Shown here: one piece after another, positions 8,107 to 16,804 of the stretch
Layout: every line of letters begins with the position of its first letter
How positions within the stretch are numbered: position 1 is the first letter of the stretch
NCBI GenBank assembly: GCA_963765075.1
Contig: CAVXVA010000001.1
Location: forward strand, 682,001 to 746,000
Direction: 5' to 3'
From: JAENVU01 sp963765075
Lineage (GTDB): Bacteria > Actinomycetota > Acidimicrobiia > IMCC26256 > JAENVU01
Length of the DNA: 64,000 nt
Program-made: the position numbers and the translations under genes
The notes under the pieces: model-generated
The model's database searches: none
What the model was told of the DNA's origin: nothing
What the model saw: only the letters and a program-made list of their open reading frames with translations

Positions 8107-9563
8107 CTGTCACTGACACACCGATCACCCTGACGACGTCCGTCACGAACGCGGCCAACCAACCCGACCTCCGGGGCAACATGGCGCCGGTCAGCGACGA
8201 ACTCGATGTGGCGTCGTGCGCGGTCACCGGCACTCTCCCGGAAGGGCTGCGGGGCGCCTTCATCCGCAACGGTCCGAACCCGGCGTTCGAACCGGCCGGT
8301 CGCTACCACATGTTCGACGGCGACGGAATGTTGCACGCCCTGACCTTCACCGATGCCGGGGTGTCGTATCGCAATCGCTGGATTCGCTCACGCGGGCTCA
8401 ACGCCGAACTCGCGCACGGCGCGTCGATCTACCCCGGCCTCGGCGAGGTCATGGACTATCCCGATCCGGAGCTGGTCGGCGACGCCGGACCGGTGAAGAA
8501 CCCGGCCAACACCCACATCATCCGCCACGCCGAGCACTACCTGGCGCTCTGGGAGGGTGGACTCCCCACCGAGGTCAACGCCGATCTCTCGACGGTCGGC
8601 GAATACGACTTCGACGGCAAACTCCGCGGGGCCATGACCGCGCACCCACGCATCGACCCGCGCACCGGGGAGATGTTCTTCTTCGCCTACTCGCTCTTCC
8701 CGCCGTACCTGCGCTACTACGTCGTTGATCCCGACGGCACGCTCGTGCACCGCGCCAAGCTCGACCTCCCGGCCCCGGTGATGATGCACGACTTCATCAT
8801 CACCAAGCACCACGCCGTCTTCCTCGACTCTCCCATCGTCTTCGACATGGAGAACCTCGGGAAGGGCCCGATGGTGCAGTGGCGGCCCGAGAACGGCACC
8901 CGCATCGGGGTCATGCCGCGTCGCGGCTCGGCCGACGAGATCCGATGGTTCGAGATCGAACCCGGCCACGTTCAGCACTTCTGGAACGGTTGGTCCGAGG
9001 GCAACCGCATCGAGTTCCGGGCCCCCCGAATGGTCGCGCCCGACTTCGGCATCGACCCCACGGCCCCGCTCGACGTCTCCACCGCAGATCCGAGCGGCGG
9101 GTACGCCGCCCGGTACTGGGTCGACCTCGATACGGGCACCGCCGGCTGGGAACCTTTCGACGACACGCCCGGGGAGTTCAGTCGGGTCAACGACGACTAC
9201 ACCGGGGTCCGCACCGACCACCTCTACATGTCGGCGTTCCTCGAGCCCGGCCGAGTGATCGGCGACTTCGACACCATCGTGAAGTACGACCAGTCGACCG
9301 GCGAACGGTCGATGTGGTCGGCGGGCAGCCACGGCCACGTGGGAGAGAGCGTCTTCGCGCCGAACCCGCAGCGTCGGTCAGAAGACGACGGCTGGCTGCT
9401 CAACGCAGTGCACGACGATCGGACCAACACGACCGACCTCGTGATTCTCGACGCCCGGGCCGTGGCCGACGGACCGATCGCGACGGTGCACATGCCTCGT
9501 CGGGTCCCCTTCGGCTTTCACGCCAACTGGTTCCCCGCTGACGAGTCAGTGTCGCCGAGGTAG
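8103..9563 (+). CDS. carotenoid-cleavage-family oxygenase (canonical form)
   Basis: A 486-residue canonical carotenoid oxygenase. It carries the family signatures FIRNGPNP and FDGDGMLHA near the N-terminus and the four Fe-binding His in TAHPRID, MMHDFIIT, VQHFWNG and GFHANWFP. The ATG at 8103 overlaps the stop of the preceding paralogue by 4 bases; the six codons upstream of it are read-through. The last 46 bases, including those just past the final His ligand, overlap the 3' end of livF on the other strand. Two different cleavage oxygenases in one transcript suggest sequential cuts or two substrates. Confidence 0.92.
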   Translation: MTVTDTPITLTTSVTNAANQPDLRGNMAPVSDELDVASCAVTGTLPEGLRGAFIRNGPNPAFEPAGRYHMFDGDGMLHALTFTDAGVSYRNRWIRSRGLNAELAHGASIYPGLGEVMDYPDPELVGDAGPVKNPANTHIIRHAEHYLALWEGGLPTEVNADLSTVGEYDFDGKLRGAMTAHPRIDPRTGEMFFFAYSLFPPYLRYYVVDPDGTLVHRAKLDLPAPVMMHDFIITKHHAVFLDSPIVFDMENLGKGPMVQWRPENGTRIGVMPRRGSADEIRWFEIEPGHVQHFWNGWSEGNRIEFRAPRMVAPDFGIDPTAPLDVSTADPSGGYAARYWVDLDTGTAGWEPFDDTPGEFSRVNDDYTGVRTDHLYMSAFLEPGRVIGDFDTIVKYDQSTGERSMWSAGSHGHVGESVFAPNPQRRSEDDGWLLNAVHDDRTNTTDLVILDARAVADGPIATVHMPRRVPFGFHANWFPADESVSPR

Positions 9564-10291
9564 GCCGAGGCCAGGAGCGCAGCATCGGCGGCGAGCGTCG
9601 CCGCCGATCCCAGGTGGTGGATCCGCCCGCCGACCATCACGTAGGCGCGATCGGCAACCGCCAGCGCCGCGTGCGCGTGCTGTTCGACGAGGAGCACACC
9701 GACCCCGGACTCCGCCGCGATCACGCGCACCTGGGGTAACAGCTGTTCCACGATGATCGGGGCCAGCCCGAGACTCATCTCGTCGATCATCAAGAGCTTC
9801 GGACGACCGGCAAGCGCCCGCGCCAACGCCAGCATCTGTTGTTCTCCGCCCGACATCAGTCCGGCCCGCCGGTCGATGATCGCGGTCAGCGCGGGGAACG
9901 GCGCCAGGGCCTGCTCGATCGCGTCGTGGTCACCACGCCGCGCGGCCAAGCGAAGATGCTCCCGACCGGTGAGGCCGAAGAACAATGCGCGGTCCTCGGG
10001 CACATGGGCCATACCTCGGCCAACGAGTGCGAGCGACCGACGGGTCGTATCGCGCCGCCGGCCCAGAGGTTGGTCGACCCCGAGCACCCGAGCCGAACCA
10101 CCGAGCCGCGGCAGCAGACCCGAGGCGGTCAGCAGCGTCGTGGTCTTGCCCGCACCGTTCGGCCCCAGCAATGCGACGACTTCACCGGCACCCACTTCCA
10201 GAGTGATGCCGTGCACCACGGCCACACCTCGGTATCCCGCCACGAAGTCGGTGAGTTCGAGCAGCCGCTCCCCCGCCGCCGAATCGGTCAT
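9518..10291 (-). CDS. livF: branched-chain-type ABC transporter ATPase (LivF-like)
   Basis: A 257-residue ABC ATPase. Walker A is GPNGAGKTT, the signature is MSGGEQQ and Walker B LLMIDEMSLGLAP, which is the LivF form. It works with LivG on the cytoplasmic side of the LivHM permease. The ATG at 10291 overlaps the livG stop in an ATGA. The open frame extends upstream in a non-homologous reading of livG, which I excluded. The operon also holds a carotenoid-cleavage oxygenase, so the cargo is probably the substrate of that enzyme rather than an amino acid; this is inference from context. Confidence 0.9.
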   Translation of the reverse strand: MTDSAAGERLLELTDFVAGYRGVAVVHGITLEVGAGEVVALLGPNGAGKTTTLLTASGLLPRLGGSARVLGVDQPLGRRRDTTRRSLALVGRGMAHVPEDRALFFGLTGREHLRLAARRGDHDAIEQALAPFPALTAIIDRRAGLMSGGEQQMLALARALAGRPKLLMIDEMSLGLAPIIVEQLLPQVRVIAAESGVGVLLVEQHAHAALAVADRAYVMVGGRIHHLGSAATLAADAALLASAYLGDTDSSAGNQLA

Positions 10292-11037
10292 GCCCCACCT
10301 CCGAGGTACGCGGCGATCACTGCCGGATCGCTTCGAACTGCGGCGGTCGGGCCGCTCGCGATGACCCGGCCGAAATCGAGCACGGTGATCTCGTTGCAGA
10401 CCTCGAGCATCAAGTTCATGTCGTGGTCGACGAGAAGCACCGACACCCCGGCGGCGGGCAGCGACGCGAGGAGTCGGCCGAGCACCAGAGTTTCCGCCGG
10501 GTCGAGGCCTGCGGCCGGCTCGTCGAGCAACACCAGACGCGGGCGTCCGGCCAGTGCCCGGGCCACGCCAACGAGCTGGCGCTGACCATGCGACAGTTCG
10601 GTCGGCCGGGCATCGGCCAGCCCATCGAGATCCATGAGCCCGAGCGCCTCGTCGACGTTGACCCCGCGGGCCCCGCGCCGGGGCGCGACCGCATCCAGGA
10701 ACGGCGACCACCATTGCGGCCGGATCGCGGCCACCAACAGGTTCTCCCGCACGCTGAGATCGTCGAACAACTCAACGGCTTGGAACGTCCGGCCGAGTCC
10801 GGCCCGGGCGCGCTGGTGCGCGCGCATCCCGTCGAGCGCGACCCCGTCGAGTCGAATCGATCCGACGGCATTCGGAAGGAACCCGCACAGCGCGTCGATC
10901 GTCGTGGTCTTGCCCGCACCGTTCGGTCCGATCAAGCCCATGATCCCGCCATGCGGGACCACGAACGAGACATCGTCGACCGCCGCGAGCGCCCCGAAGA
11001 TCACGCGCAGGCCGGAGACTTCCAGCAAGGCGGTCAT
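10288..11037 (-). CDS. livG: branched-chain-type ABC transporter ATPase (LivG-like)
   Basis: A 249-residue ABC ATPase with Walker A GPNGAGKTT, signature LSHGQRQ, Walker B LVLLDEPAAGLDP and the H-loop DHDMNL. The segment between Walker A and signature (GRTFQAVELFDDLSVREN) is typical of LivG. The ATG at 11037 overlaps the stop of the permease gene by ATGA and the 3' end overlaps livF likewise. It is one of the two ATPases energising the LivK-LivHM importer. Confidence 0.9.
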   Translation of the reverse strand: MTALLEVSGLRVIFGALAAVDDVSFVVPHGGIMGLIGPNGAGKTTTIDALCGFLPNAVGSIRLDGVALDGMRAHQRARAGLGRTFQAVELFDDLSVRENLLVAAIRPQWWSPFLDAVAPRRGARGVNVDEALGLMDLDGLADARPTELSHGQRQLVGVARALAGRPRLVLLDEPAAGLDPAETLVLGRLLASLPAAGVSVLLVDHDMNLMLEVCNEITVLDFGRVIASGPTAAVRSDPAVIAAYLGGGA

Positions 11038-13017
11038 GCGCGCCGCCACCGAGACACGCCGCGACGGAGGGCGATACTGATGCCGTCGGGATAGAGAATC
11101 GCGACGAGGACCAGCACCAATCCGCTGATCGCGAACTGGTAGCTGGACGCGTCTCCGGTGGCGCCACCCTGCAGCCGGGTCACGATGCCTCCGGACGCCA
11201 ATACGCCGGCCAACAACGCGCCGCTCAACGTGGCGATCCCACCGAGGTAGGTAAGGGCGAGAATGGCGAGCGCGCCGATGACCATGAACTGCTGCGGGGA
11301 CAACGCGGGCGACTGGTACGCCAAGAGCGCTCCGCCCAGCCCGGCCAGGAGTGACGACACCGCGAAGGCCAACAGTTTCGTGTTGCTCACGTCGACGCCC
11401 GCGGCCGCCGCCGCACGTTCGTTGCTCCGCACCGCGAGCCAGCGGAGCCCGGTCGGGCTGCGCCGCAGGTTCGCGACTGCGATCATGCTCACGGCGAGGA
11501 CCCCCAATGCGAGGAGTCCGAAGGCGGCCCGGAAGTTCTCGGCGCCGGTGGACAGAAATCCCAGGTCGATGCCGAAGAGGCGCGGCCGCGGTACGCCGGT
11601 GATGCCGAAGAACGTTGGTGAGGCGAAGACCAGGGCCTCGATCGCGACCGCGGCCCCCAGCGTCGCGATGGCCAAGGCCATGCCCCGCACGCGTACGGCA
11701 GGAATCCCCACCAGGATGCCGACTCCCACCGCGACCGTCACTCCGAGCATCGGCGCCCACGGGAATCCCACGCCCTCGACGGCGAGGCGCGCGGTCACGA
11801 ACGCCGCCAGACCCGCGAACGCATACTGCCGCGAGCGAGATCTGACCGACGTAGCCGGTCAGGACCACCGAGGACAGGGCGATCAACGTGGCAATGGTCG
11901 ACACGACGATGGCCAGGCGCCACTGCGCATCGAGGGTGAGTAGGCCCACCGCCGCGGCCGCGGTGAGGATCCCGGCCCAGGCGAACACTCGGTGAGGTGT
12001 GGGCGAGGCCGGGAGTCTGGTCTCGATGATCGACTCACGCGTCGGCAGGTGCGAACCCCGCACGGTGATCGCGACCAGGATCAAGATGACGGGGAGCGCC
12101 TCTCGCAAGCTGCCTTTCGGCAGGAAGTCGGGGAGCCAGAGCGCCCGGGCCTGGAATGTGGAGAGCACGCTCTGGGACATTCCGATTGCGAGCCCGGCGA
12201 TGGTCGTGGCGGCAAACCCGTTCAGCCCTCCGAGCAGTGCGGCCGCCAAGGCGGGGACAACCAACAGGCTCGTGTCGATCGGGTCGAGCTTGCTCGACAT
12301 CCCCGCAATCGCGATCACTGCGAGCCCGGCCAGCACCGACGCGATCGCCCAGTTCAGGTACCCGAGCCGGTCCGGCGACAAGCCCGTGAGGACCGCGCCC
12401 TTCTCGTGTTCGGCTGCGGCCCGAGTCGCGAGGCCGAAACGAGTGAATCGAAACACGAGCGCCAGACCCACGGCCACCGCGATCGCCATTCCGGCCAGCA
12501 CGAAGCTCGCGGTCGGAATCGTCGAGTTACCGAGATGGACGACGCCGTCCGGGAGCAAGGAAGTGAGCTGCAATGCGGCGGCGCCGCCACCGTCGGCGGT
12601 GACCCGCAACTGCATGACTGATTGCAGGTACAGGAACACGCCCAACGACGCGACGATGCGGGCCAGCGGCGGCGCGGCACGGAGGGGACGGAAGACCAAC
12701 CCGTAGACCACGAGGCCGAGCATCGTGGCAACGACGAGCGAGATCAGCAACGCGGTCACCACGGTGGGCCGATCGACGATGTGCACCGAGGTCGGGAGCC
12801 CGATGATGGGCAGGACGAGATCCCCACCGCGGTCGGCACCGGCCAGGTCGAAGTTGCGCAGTCCGAAATACACGTAGGCGGTGTACATGCCCATCGCCCC
12901 ATGGGCGAGGTTGATCACGTTCGACGCACGGAACGTCAGCACGAGGCCGATCGCGAGCACCGCGATCACTGCGCCCGAACCGAGACCAGTCAGCGCCTGT
13001 TGGAGATAGTCGGACAT
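11034..13017 (-). CDS. livHM: fused LivH-LivM ABC permease, one frameshift
   Basis: A fusion of both branched-chain-type permease subunits, about 660 residues if one extra base is removed. The N-terminal half (from MSDYLQQ, with VINLAHGAMG) is LivH, and the C-terminal half (VGQISLA...YAFAGLAAF) is LivM, joined by a short linker near RESIIETRLPASP. The frame breaks at about 11829-11830, where GCGGCAG is read instead of the expected GCGCAG (ISLAQYAFAG). The total length is 3n+1, consistent with a single inserted base. This may be a sequencing error or a true lesion. The membrane pore imports the ligand captured by the LivK-like lipoprotein encoded just upstream. Confidence 0.85.
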
Positions 13018-13038
13018 GGCCGATCGGAACCGATTCGG

Positions 13039-14418
13039 CTAGGCCTTCGGCCCGCCGACCTCGATCCAGTCGGTGAGCTGACTGATCGTGCCCTTCTTCA
13101 AGACACCCAGGGTCTGCTGCGGCGAACACATCGCGTCGTACCCTTCGAGCTGCTTCTTGTCGCAGGTGTAGGGGTGGCCGAAGAAGCTGGGCCGGTCGCG
13201 TGCCTCCCGGAACGCCTTCAGGATCGCCGGCGACGACACGTTGTCGCCACCGAGGTCGCGCATCACGGCGTAGAGGTTCATCATCGCCCGGAACGACACG
13301 GTGCCGGCGCCCTGGGCCTCGTAGCCGAACTCGGGTCCGTAGCGTTTCGCGATCGACTGATAGACCACGTTGTCGGAGTTCTTCGGGTCGAGGTCGGCTT
13401 CGAGATTAAAGATCGCGCCCTCGGCCGCATCGCCGACCGAGTTGATGATGTTGGGCGCGGCGCACGCCCCGGTGTACATCACCGGGGCTTTGAGGTTGAG
13501 TTGCTTGGCCGTGACCATCGTGGGCTTACACCCGCTGTCGGCCGTCAGGGCAATGACCGCATCGGGTGAGGCCTGTGCCGTCTGGTTGATGGCGGTCACC
13601 ATGTCGGCATTCACGGCGCTGGTCGGGATGAGCGTGACCTCCGCACCCTTCTTCTCCAACACCTTCTTCCCGAGTTCGGCCGCGTCCTTGATGGGGCCGA
13701 AGTCGCCGTGGATGATCGCGATCCTCTTGGCGTCGAGGTCGGTCATCGCGTACTTGCCCATGCCGAGCACTGCACCCCACAGTCCACCGCTGAACTGGTA
13801 GCTCACCGAACTCCGAGCGGCCTCGAAGCTCACCGGGATTCCACCGATGTAGGGAATCTTGTTGTTCTCCAGCGTGGTGATGCCGGTACCCCAGATATCG
13901 ATCCCGCCGACCACGGCCGTCGCCTTTTTCGAGACCATCTCCTGCGCGCAGCTCTGCGACAGGTCGGGGCTGAAGTTGGTGTTGCACGTGACCAACTCGA
14001 TGGGGTGGCCATCGACGCCGTTGAGTTCGGTGTTGATGAACTTGACCGCGGTCTTGACCGCCAGCGTGAGTTCCGGGAACGCGCCGGCCGCGCCGGTGTC
14101 CTGGTTGATCACGCCCAGTGTGATCGGTGTACCGGTGGCCTCCTTCGGTGCGGCAGGCAGGTACTTCGTGAGCATTGAGCCCTTCGGCGCGCACGCAACG
14201 ATCGATGATGCCCCGGTGCAGTCGCTCACCCCGGGGAGCACCGACGTGGGCGGATTGCCGTTCGTCGCCTTCTTGTTGGCCGACTCACTGCACGCGCCGA
14301 GCACCACGACCCCGACGATTCCGAGCGCCAGGGCGCGACGCCGAACGTTGCGTCCCGTCACACCCTTCCGGGCGTCGGCTCGCGGCGACCGTTCTGTGCG
14401 ATTCGAGGCATCGCTCAT
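13039..14418 (-). CDS. LivK-like ABC substrate-binding lipoprotein
   Basis: A 459-residue periplasmic-binding-protein-like lipoprotein. A basic N-terminus is followed by a hydrophobic stretch and the lipobox VLGAC, then a low-complexity linker. The body is the type I fold (LGVINQDTGAAGAF, VVGGIDIWG, RIAIIHGDFG) of the Leu/Ile/Val-binding family (Peripla_BP_6). Several Cys residues suggest disulfides. It should be anchored outside the membrane and deliver ligand to the LivHM permease encoded 21 bases downstream. The ATG overlaps the stop of the upstream oxygenase gene, tying uptake and cleavage together. Confidence 0.9.
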   Translation of the reverse strand: MSDASNRTERSPRADARKGVTGRNVRRRALALGIVGVVVLGACSESANKKATNGNPPTSVLPGVSDCTGASSIVACAPKGSMLTKYLPAAPKEATGTPITLGVINQDTGAAGAFPELTLAVKTAVKFINTELNGVDGHPIELVTCNTNFSPDLSQSCAQEMVSKKATAVVGGIDIWGTGITTLENNKIPYIGGIPVSFEAARSSVSYQFSGGLWGAVLGMGKYAMTDLDAKRIAIIHGDFGPIKDAAELGKKVLEKKGAEVTLIPTSAVNADMVTAINQTAQASPDAVIALTADSGCKPTMVTAKQLNLKAPVMYTGACAAPNIINSVGDAAEGAIFNLEADLDPKNSDNVVYQSIAKRYGPEFGYEAQGAGTVSFRAMMNLYAVMRDLGGDNVSSPAILKAFREARDRPSFFGHPYTCDKKQLEGYDAMCSPQQTLGVLKKGTISQLTDWIEVGGPKA

Positions 14419-16115
14419 GCCATGGGTATCCCTTCATCGAGCTCGCGAGCAACCTCACGAGCGGCGTCGGCCAAATCGGTGGGCAGTTCGTCGACCCGGT
14501 CGAGTTCACGACCGAATCCGGCGTGATCCGTCGGGCCGGTCGAGGCCGCCCGCGGCATCCACGCGGAGTGGAGAATGAACGGCACCGCGTGACTCGGCGC
14601 CGCGAGCGTACAGACGGGGCCGGCGCCGACGTTGTCGGCCGCGAACACCTCCACCCGGAAGCCGGAATCGCTCATCACCGGGACGACGACCCATCCGTGA
14701 AGGCCGCCCGGTCGATCGCCCCCATGGGCCGACCGGGCACGCTCGCCCGGGGCGATCGGCACGAAGATGGGCGACGACGGCAGGTCACCGAGGTCGGAAT
14801 AGACGAACTCGGAAATCGTCTGGAGCCCGTCCCAGCTGTGGGTGCGCAGTGACGCCGACGTTTCCTCGGTGGGCAGCAGCGACCGGTCGACGCGGTCTCG
14901 ATAGACGTCGAGCATGCGTTGCACGATCGCTTCGGGCCGGAACCCGTGATACACGGAATGGAACGCCTCCGGCGCGTCCCAACCTTCACGGGACCAATCG
15001 AATGCCGAGAGCTGGCGGGAATGCAGTGTGCCGTCGCGACCAAGCATCGCGACCTCGTGCTGCGTGCCGGTTTCGGGATCGAACCGGTGCATCGAACTCC
15101 GCGTCGGCGACATCGGGAACCCGTAGAGGCCGGCGAGTGCCGGATCGACCGGCCGGCCCCAAGCGTCGAGATCCCCCGCCCGCGCCGCCATCGCGAGATC
15201 CGCGTTCTCGGTGTGTTCGAAGAGCACGGTGACGCCGTCGGAGTCGTCGTACGCGGCGTAGTAGTGATTCATCTCGGGCGCGAGGTGATAGGTCTGGCAC
15301 GAGACCGATGTTCCGGGCGCGGCCCCCTCGAGGTCGGCCTTGCGGATGAGATAGATCGGTTCATCGGGGTTCGCCGGCTCGGTCCGCTCGCCACCCATCA
15401 TCACCTGGGGTTCGACCTTGAACGCGCAATCGCCGACGACCAGCCAGTCGCGCGTCTGGGTGATGGTGTGCACCGATTGAGGAATCACCGCGCCGTCGAT
15501 CGGCCAGCGCTGGATTCGGCCTTCGCCGTTCCAGCGCACGATGAACAGTTGGCCGAAGTACGTGTTGACCGTCCACAGGCAATCCCGGTCGGGATCGATG
15601 ATCGGGTGGGCGGTGCTCGTGACCATCGGCAGCACCGGGCCCGGCATCAGATCGAACACTTGCCAGTCGTCGACGTGACCGACCTCCCCGAGGTACGCGA
15701 GGGTGACCGGATCGACCTCGACGGGGCGACCGACATCCCAAGTCATGAACAGGCGATCGCCCCAGGGGAGCGGTGCAGTGTTGGCCGCATTGACCAGGCC
15801 GAACGGTGACTGCACCCCCAGCATCGTGCGCTCGAAGACCTCGGGTCGTTTGTGCTGGAGCCGGGCGCTGGGCGAATCGATCCACGCCTGGCGCCACGCG
15901 TAGGTGTCGGGCTCCGCACCGAAGGTTCCAGGTTGCAACGACAACCGGTAGGTCATCCCAGCCCCGAAGAACGCGTGCGGCGGTCCGACGGTCGACGCGT
16001 GCGGCGCGCTGATCACGATCTCGCCGCTGATGGATTCGGGCATGCTCCCGGCAACCACGCGGAGATCCCGATCTTGCGGATCGACTGGGGCCAGGATGGA
16101 ACGGGGAAGGGGCAT
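14415..16115 (-). CDS. carotenoid-cleavage-family oxygenase (long form)
   Basis: A 566-residue paralogue of the oxygenase at 6394-8106. Candidate Fe-binding His are in STAHPI, SVHTITQT, NHYYAAY and ILHSAWMP, and the motifs TAPLPWGDRLF and MMGGERT are shared. It belongs to the RPE65-type alkene-cleaving dioxygenase family; the extra length over canonical members is shared by both long paralogues. It sits directly after the TetR gene (13-base gap) and overlaps the binding-protein gene by ATGA. It is therefore in the same transcript as the regulator and the importer. Confidence 0.87.
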   Translation of the reverse strand: MPLPRSILAPVDPQDRDLRVVAGSMPESISGEIVISAPHASTVGPPHAFFGAGMTYRLSLQPGTFGAEPDTYAWRQAWIDSPSARLQHKRPEVFERTMLGVQSPFGLVNAANTAPLPWGDRLFMTWDVGRPVEVDPVTLAYLGEVGHVDDWQVFDLMPGPVLPMVTSTAHPIIDPDRDCLWTVNTYFGQLFIVRWNGEGRIQRWPIDGAVIPQSVHTITQTRDWLVVGDCAFKVEPQVMMGGERTEPANPDEPIYLIRKADLEGAAPGTSVSCQTYHLAPEMNHYYAAYDDSDGVTVLFEHTENADLAMAARAGDLDAWGRPVDPALAGLYGFPMSPTRSSMHRFDPETGTQHEVAMLGRDGTLHSRQLSAFDWSREGWDAPEAFHSVYHGFRPEAIVQRMLDVYRDRVDRSLLPTEETSASLRTHSWDGLQTISEFVYSDLGDLPSSPIFVPIAPGERARSAHGGDRPGGLHGWVVVPVMSDSGFRVEVFAADNVGAGPVCTLAAPSHAVPFILHSAWMPRAASTGPTDHAGFGRELDRVDELPTDLADAAREVARELDEGIPMA

Positions 16116-16128
16116 GGGCCGACGGCGC

Positions 16129-16731
16129 TCAGACCGTCTTCGCGGCGAGGCCGGTCAGCAGGTTGTCGACCACGGTGTCGCGCACCGTGGCGTTGAACTC
16201 CGCGCCGAGGTTCAGGTCGGCGAGCAGCACCGTGGCGGTTCCGTGCGCCGCGGCCCACAACGCCAACGCCACCGCCAATGGGTCCTGCTCCCGCAGCGCA
16301 CCGGACCGCATCGCTTCGTCGATCGCGACCGAACCGAGCGAGAAGACCTTCGTGGCCGTGGGCAACTCGTCCACCGCCGGTTGGGGCACGGCGCCCGGCC
16401 GAAACAGGAACATGACCTGGAACAACGCCGGATCGGCGAGCGCATGGTCCACGTAGGCGATGATCTGACCGCGGATCCGATCGATCGGATCGAGCGCTTC
16501 GAGTTCGTTGAACCGTTCGAGCAGGCTCTCGAACTCCATTTCGGCGATGCCCCGGAGGAGGTCCGTCTTGTTGTCGACGTAGGCGTAGAGCGCCGGTGCG
16601 CTCACACCGAGCAACGCCCCGACGCGCCGCAACGACAGGCCATCCAAGCCGTCGCGAGCGACGATGTCCCGCGCCGCATCGACCACGACCATTCGATTGA
16701 GCTGCGCCCCCCGGCTTGTCACGGTGAACAT
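16129..16731 (-). CDS. TetR-family transcriptional regulator
   Basis: About 200 residues. The N-terminal helix-turn-helix is clear (LSLRRVGALLGVSAPALYAYVDNKTDLL), followed by a helical ligand-binding domain. The ATG at 16731 lies within a degenerate copy of the palindrome found at 6338-6370. The message may thus be leaderless, or a downstream GTG (16722) or ATG may be used; the longer upstream reading has no homology. As first gene of the oxygenase/importer operon, with its operator over its own start, it is probably an autorepressor released by the pathway substrate or product. Confidence 0.85.
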   Translation of the reverse strand: MFTVTSRGAQLNRMVVVDAARDIVARDGLDGLSLRRVGALLGVSAPALYAYVDNKTDLLRGIAEMEFESLLERFNELEALDPIDRIRGQIIAYVDHALADPALFQVMFLFRPGAVPQPAVDELPTATKVFSLGSVAIDEAMRSGALREQDPLAVALALWAAAHGTATVLLADLNLGAEFNATVRDTVVDNLLTGLAAKTV

Positions 16732-16741
16732 TGTAAACCAA
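16723..16741. promoter_or_regulatory. degenerate TetR operator over the regulator start
   Basis: The plus-strand sequence GGTGAACATTGTAAACCAA matches one strand of the 6338-6370 palindrome at 16 of 19 positions. It overlaps the ATG of the TetR gene (16731). A protein bound here would block its own transcription, which also drives the oxygenase and liv genes. Confidence 0.6.
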
Positions 16742-16804
16742 CAGTCGGGATCCGTGCAGTCGGCCGCTCCGTCGCCTCTTGGCGCGCCCTCTAAGGTCCA
16801 GGTC

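Noticed and set aside
10288..13017. A 909-residue permease-ATPase fusion
   Set aside because: The reading runs through a frameshift, then through livM in the wrong frame, and meets livG by chance. The real products are LivHM and LivG with separate starts.
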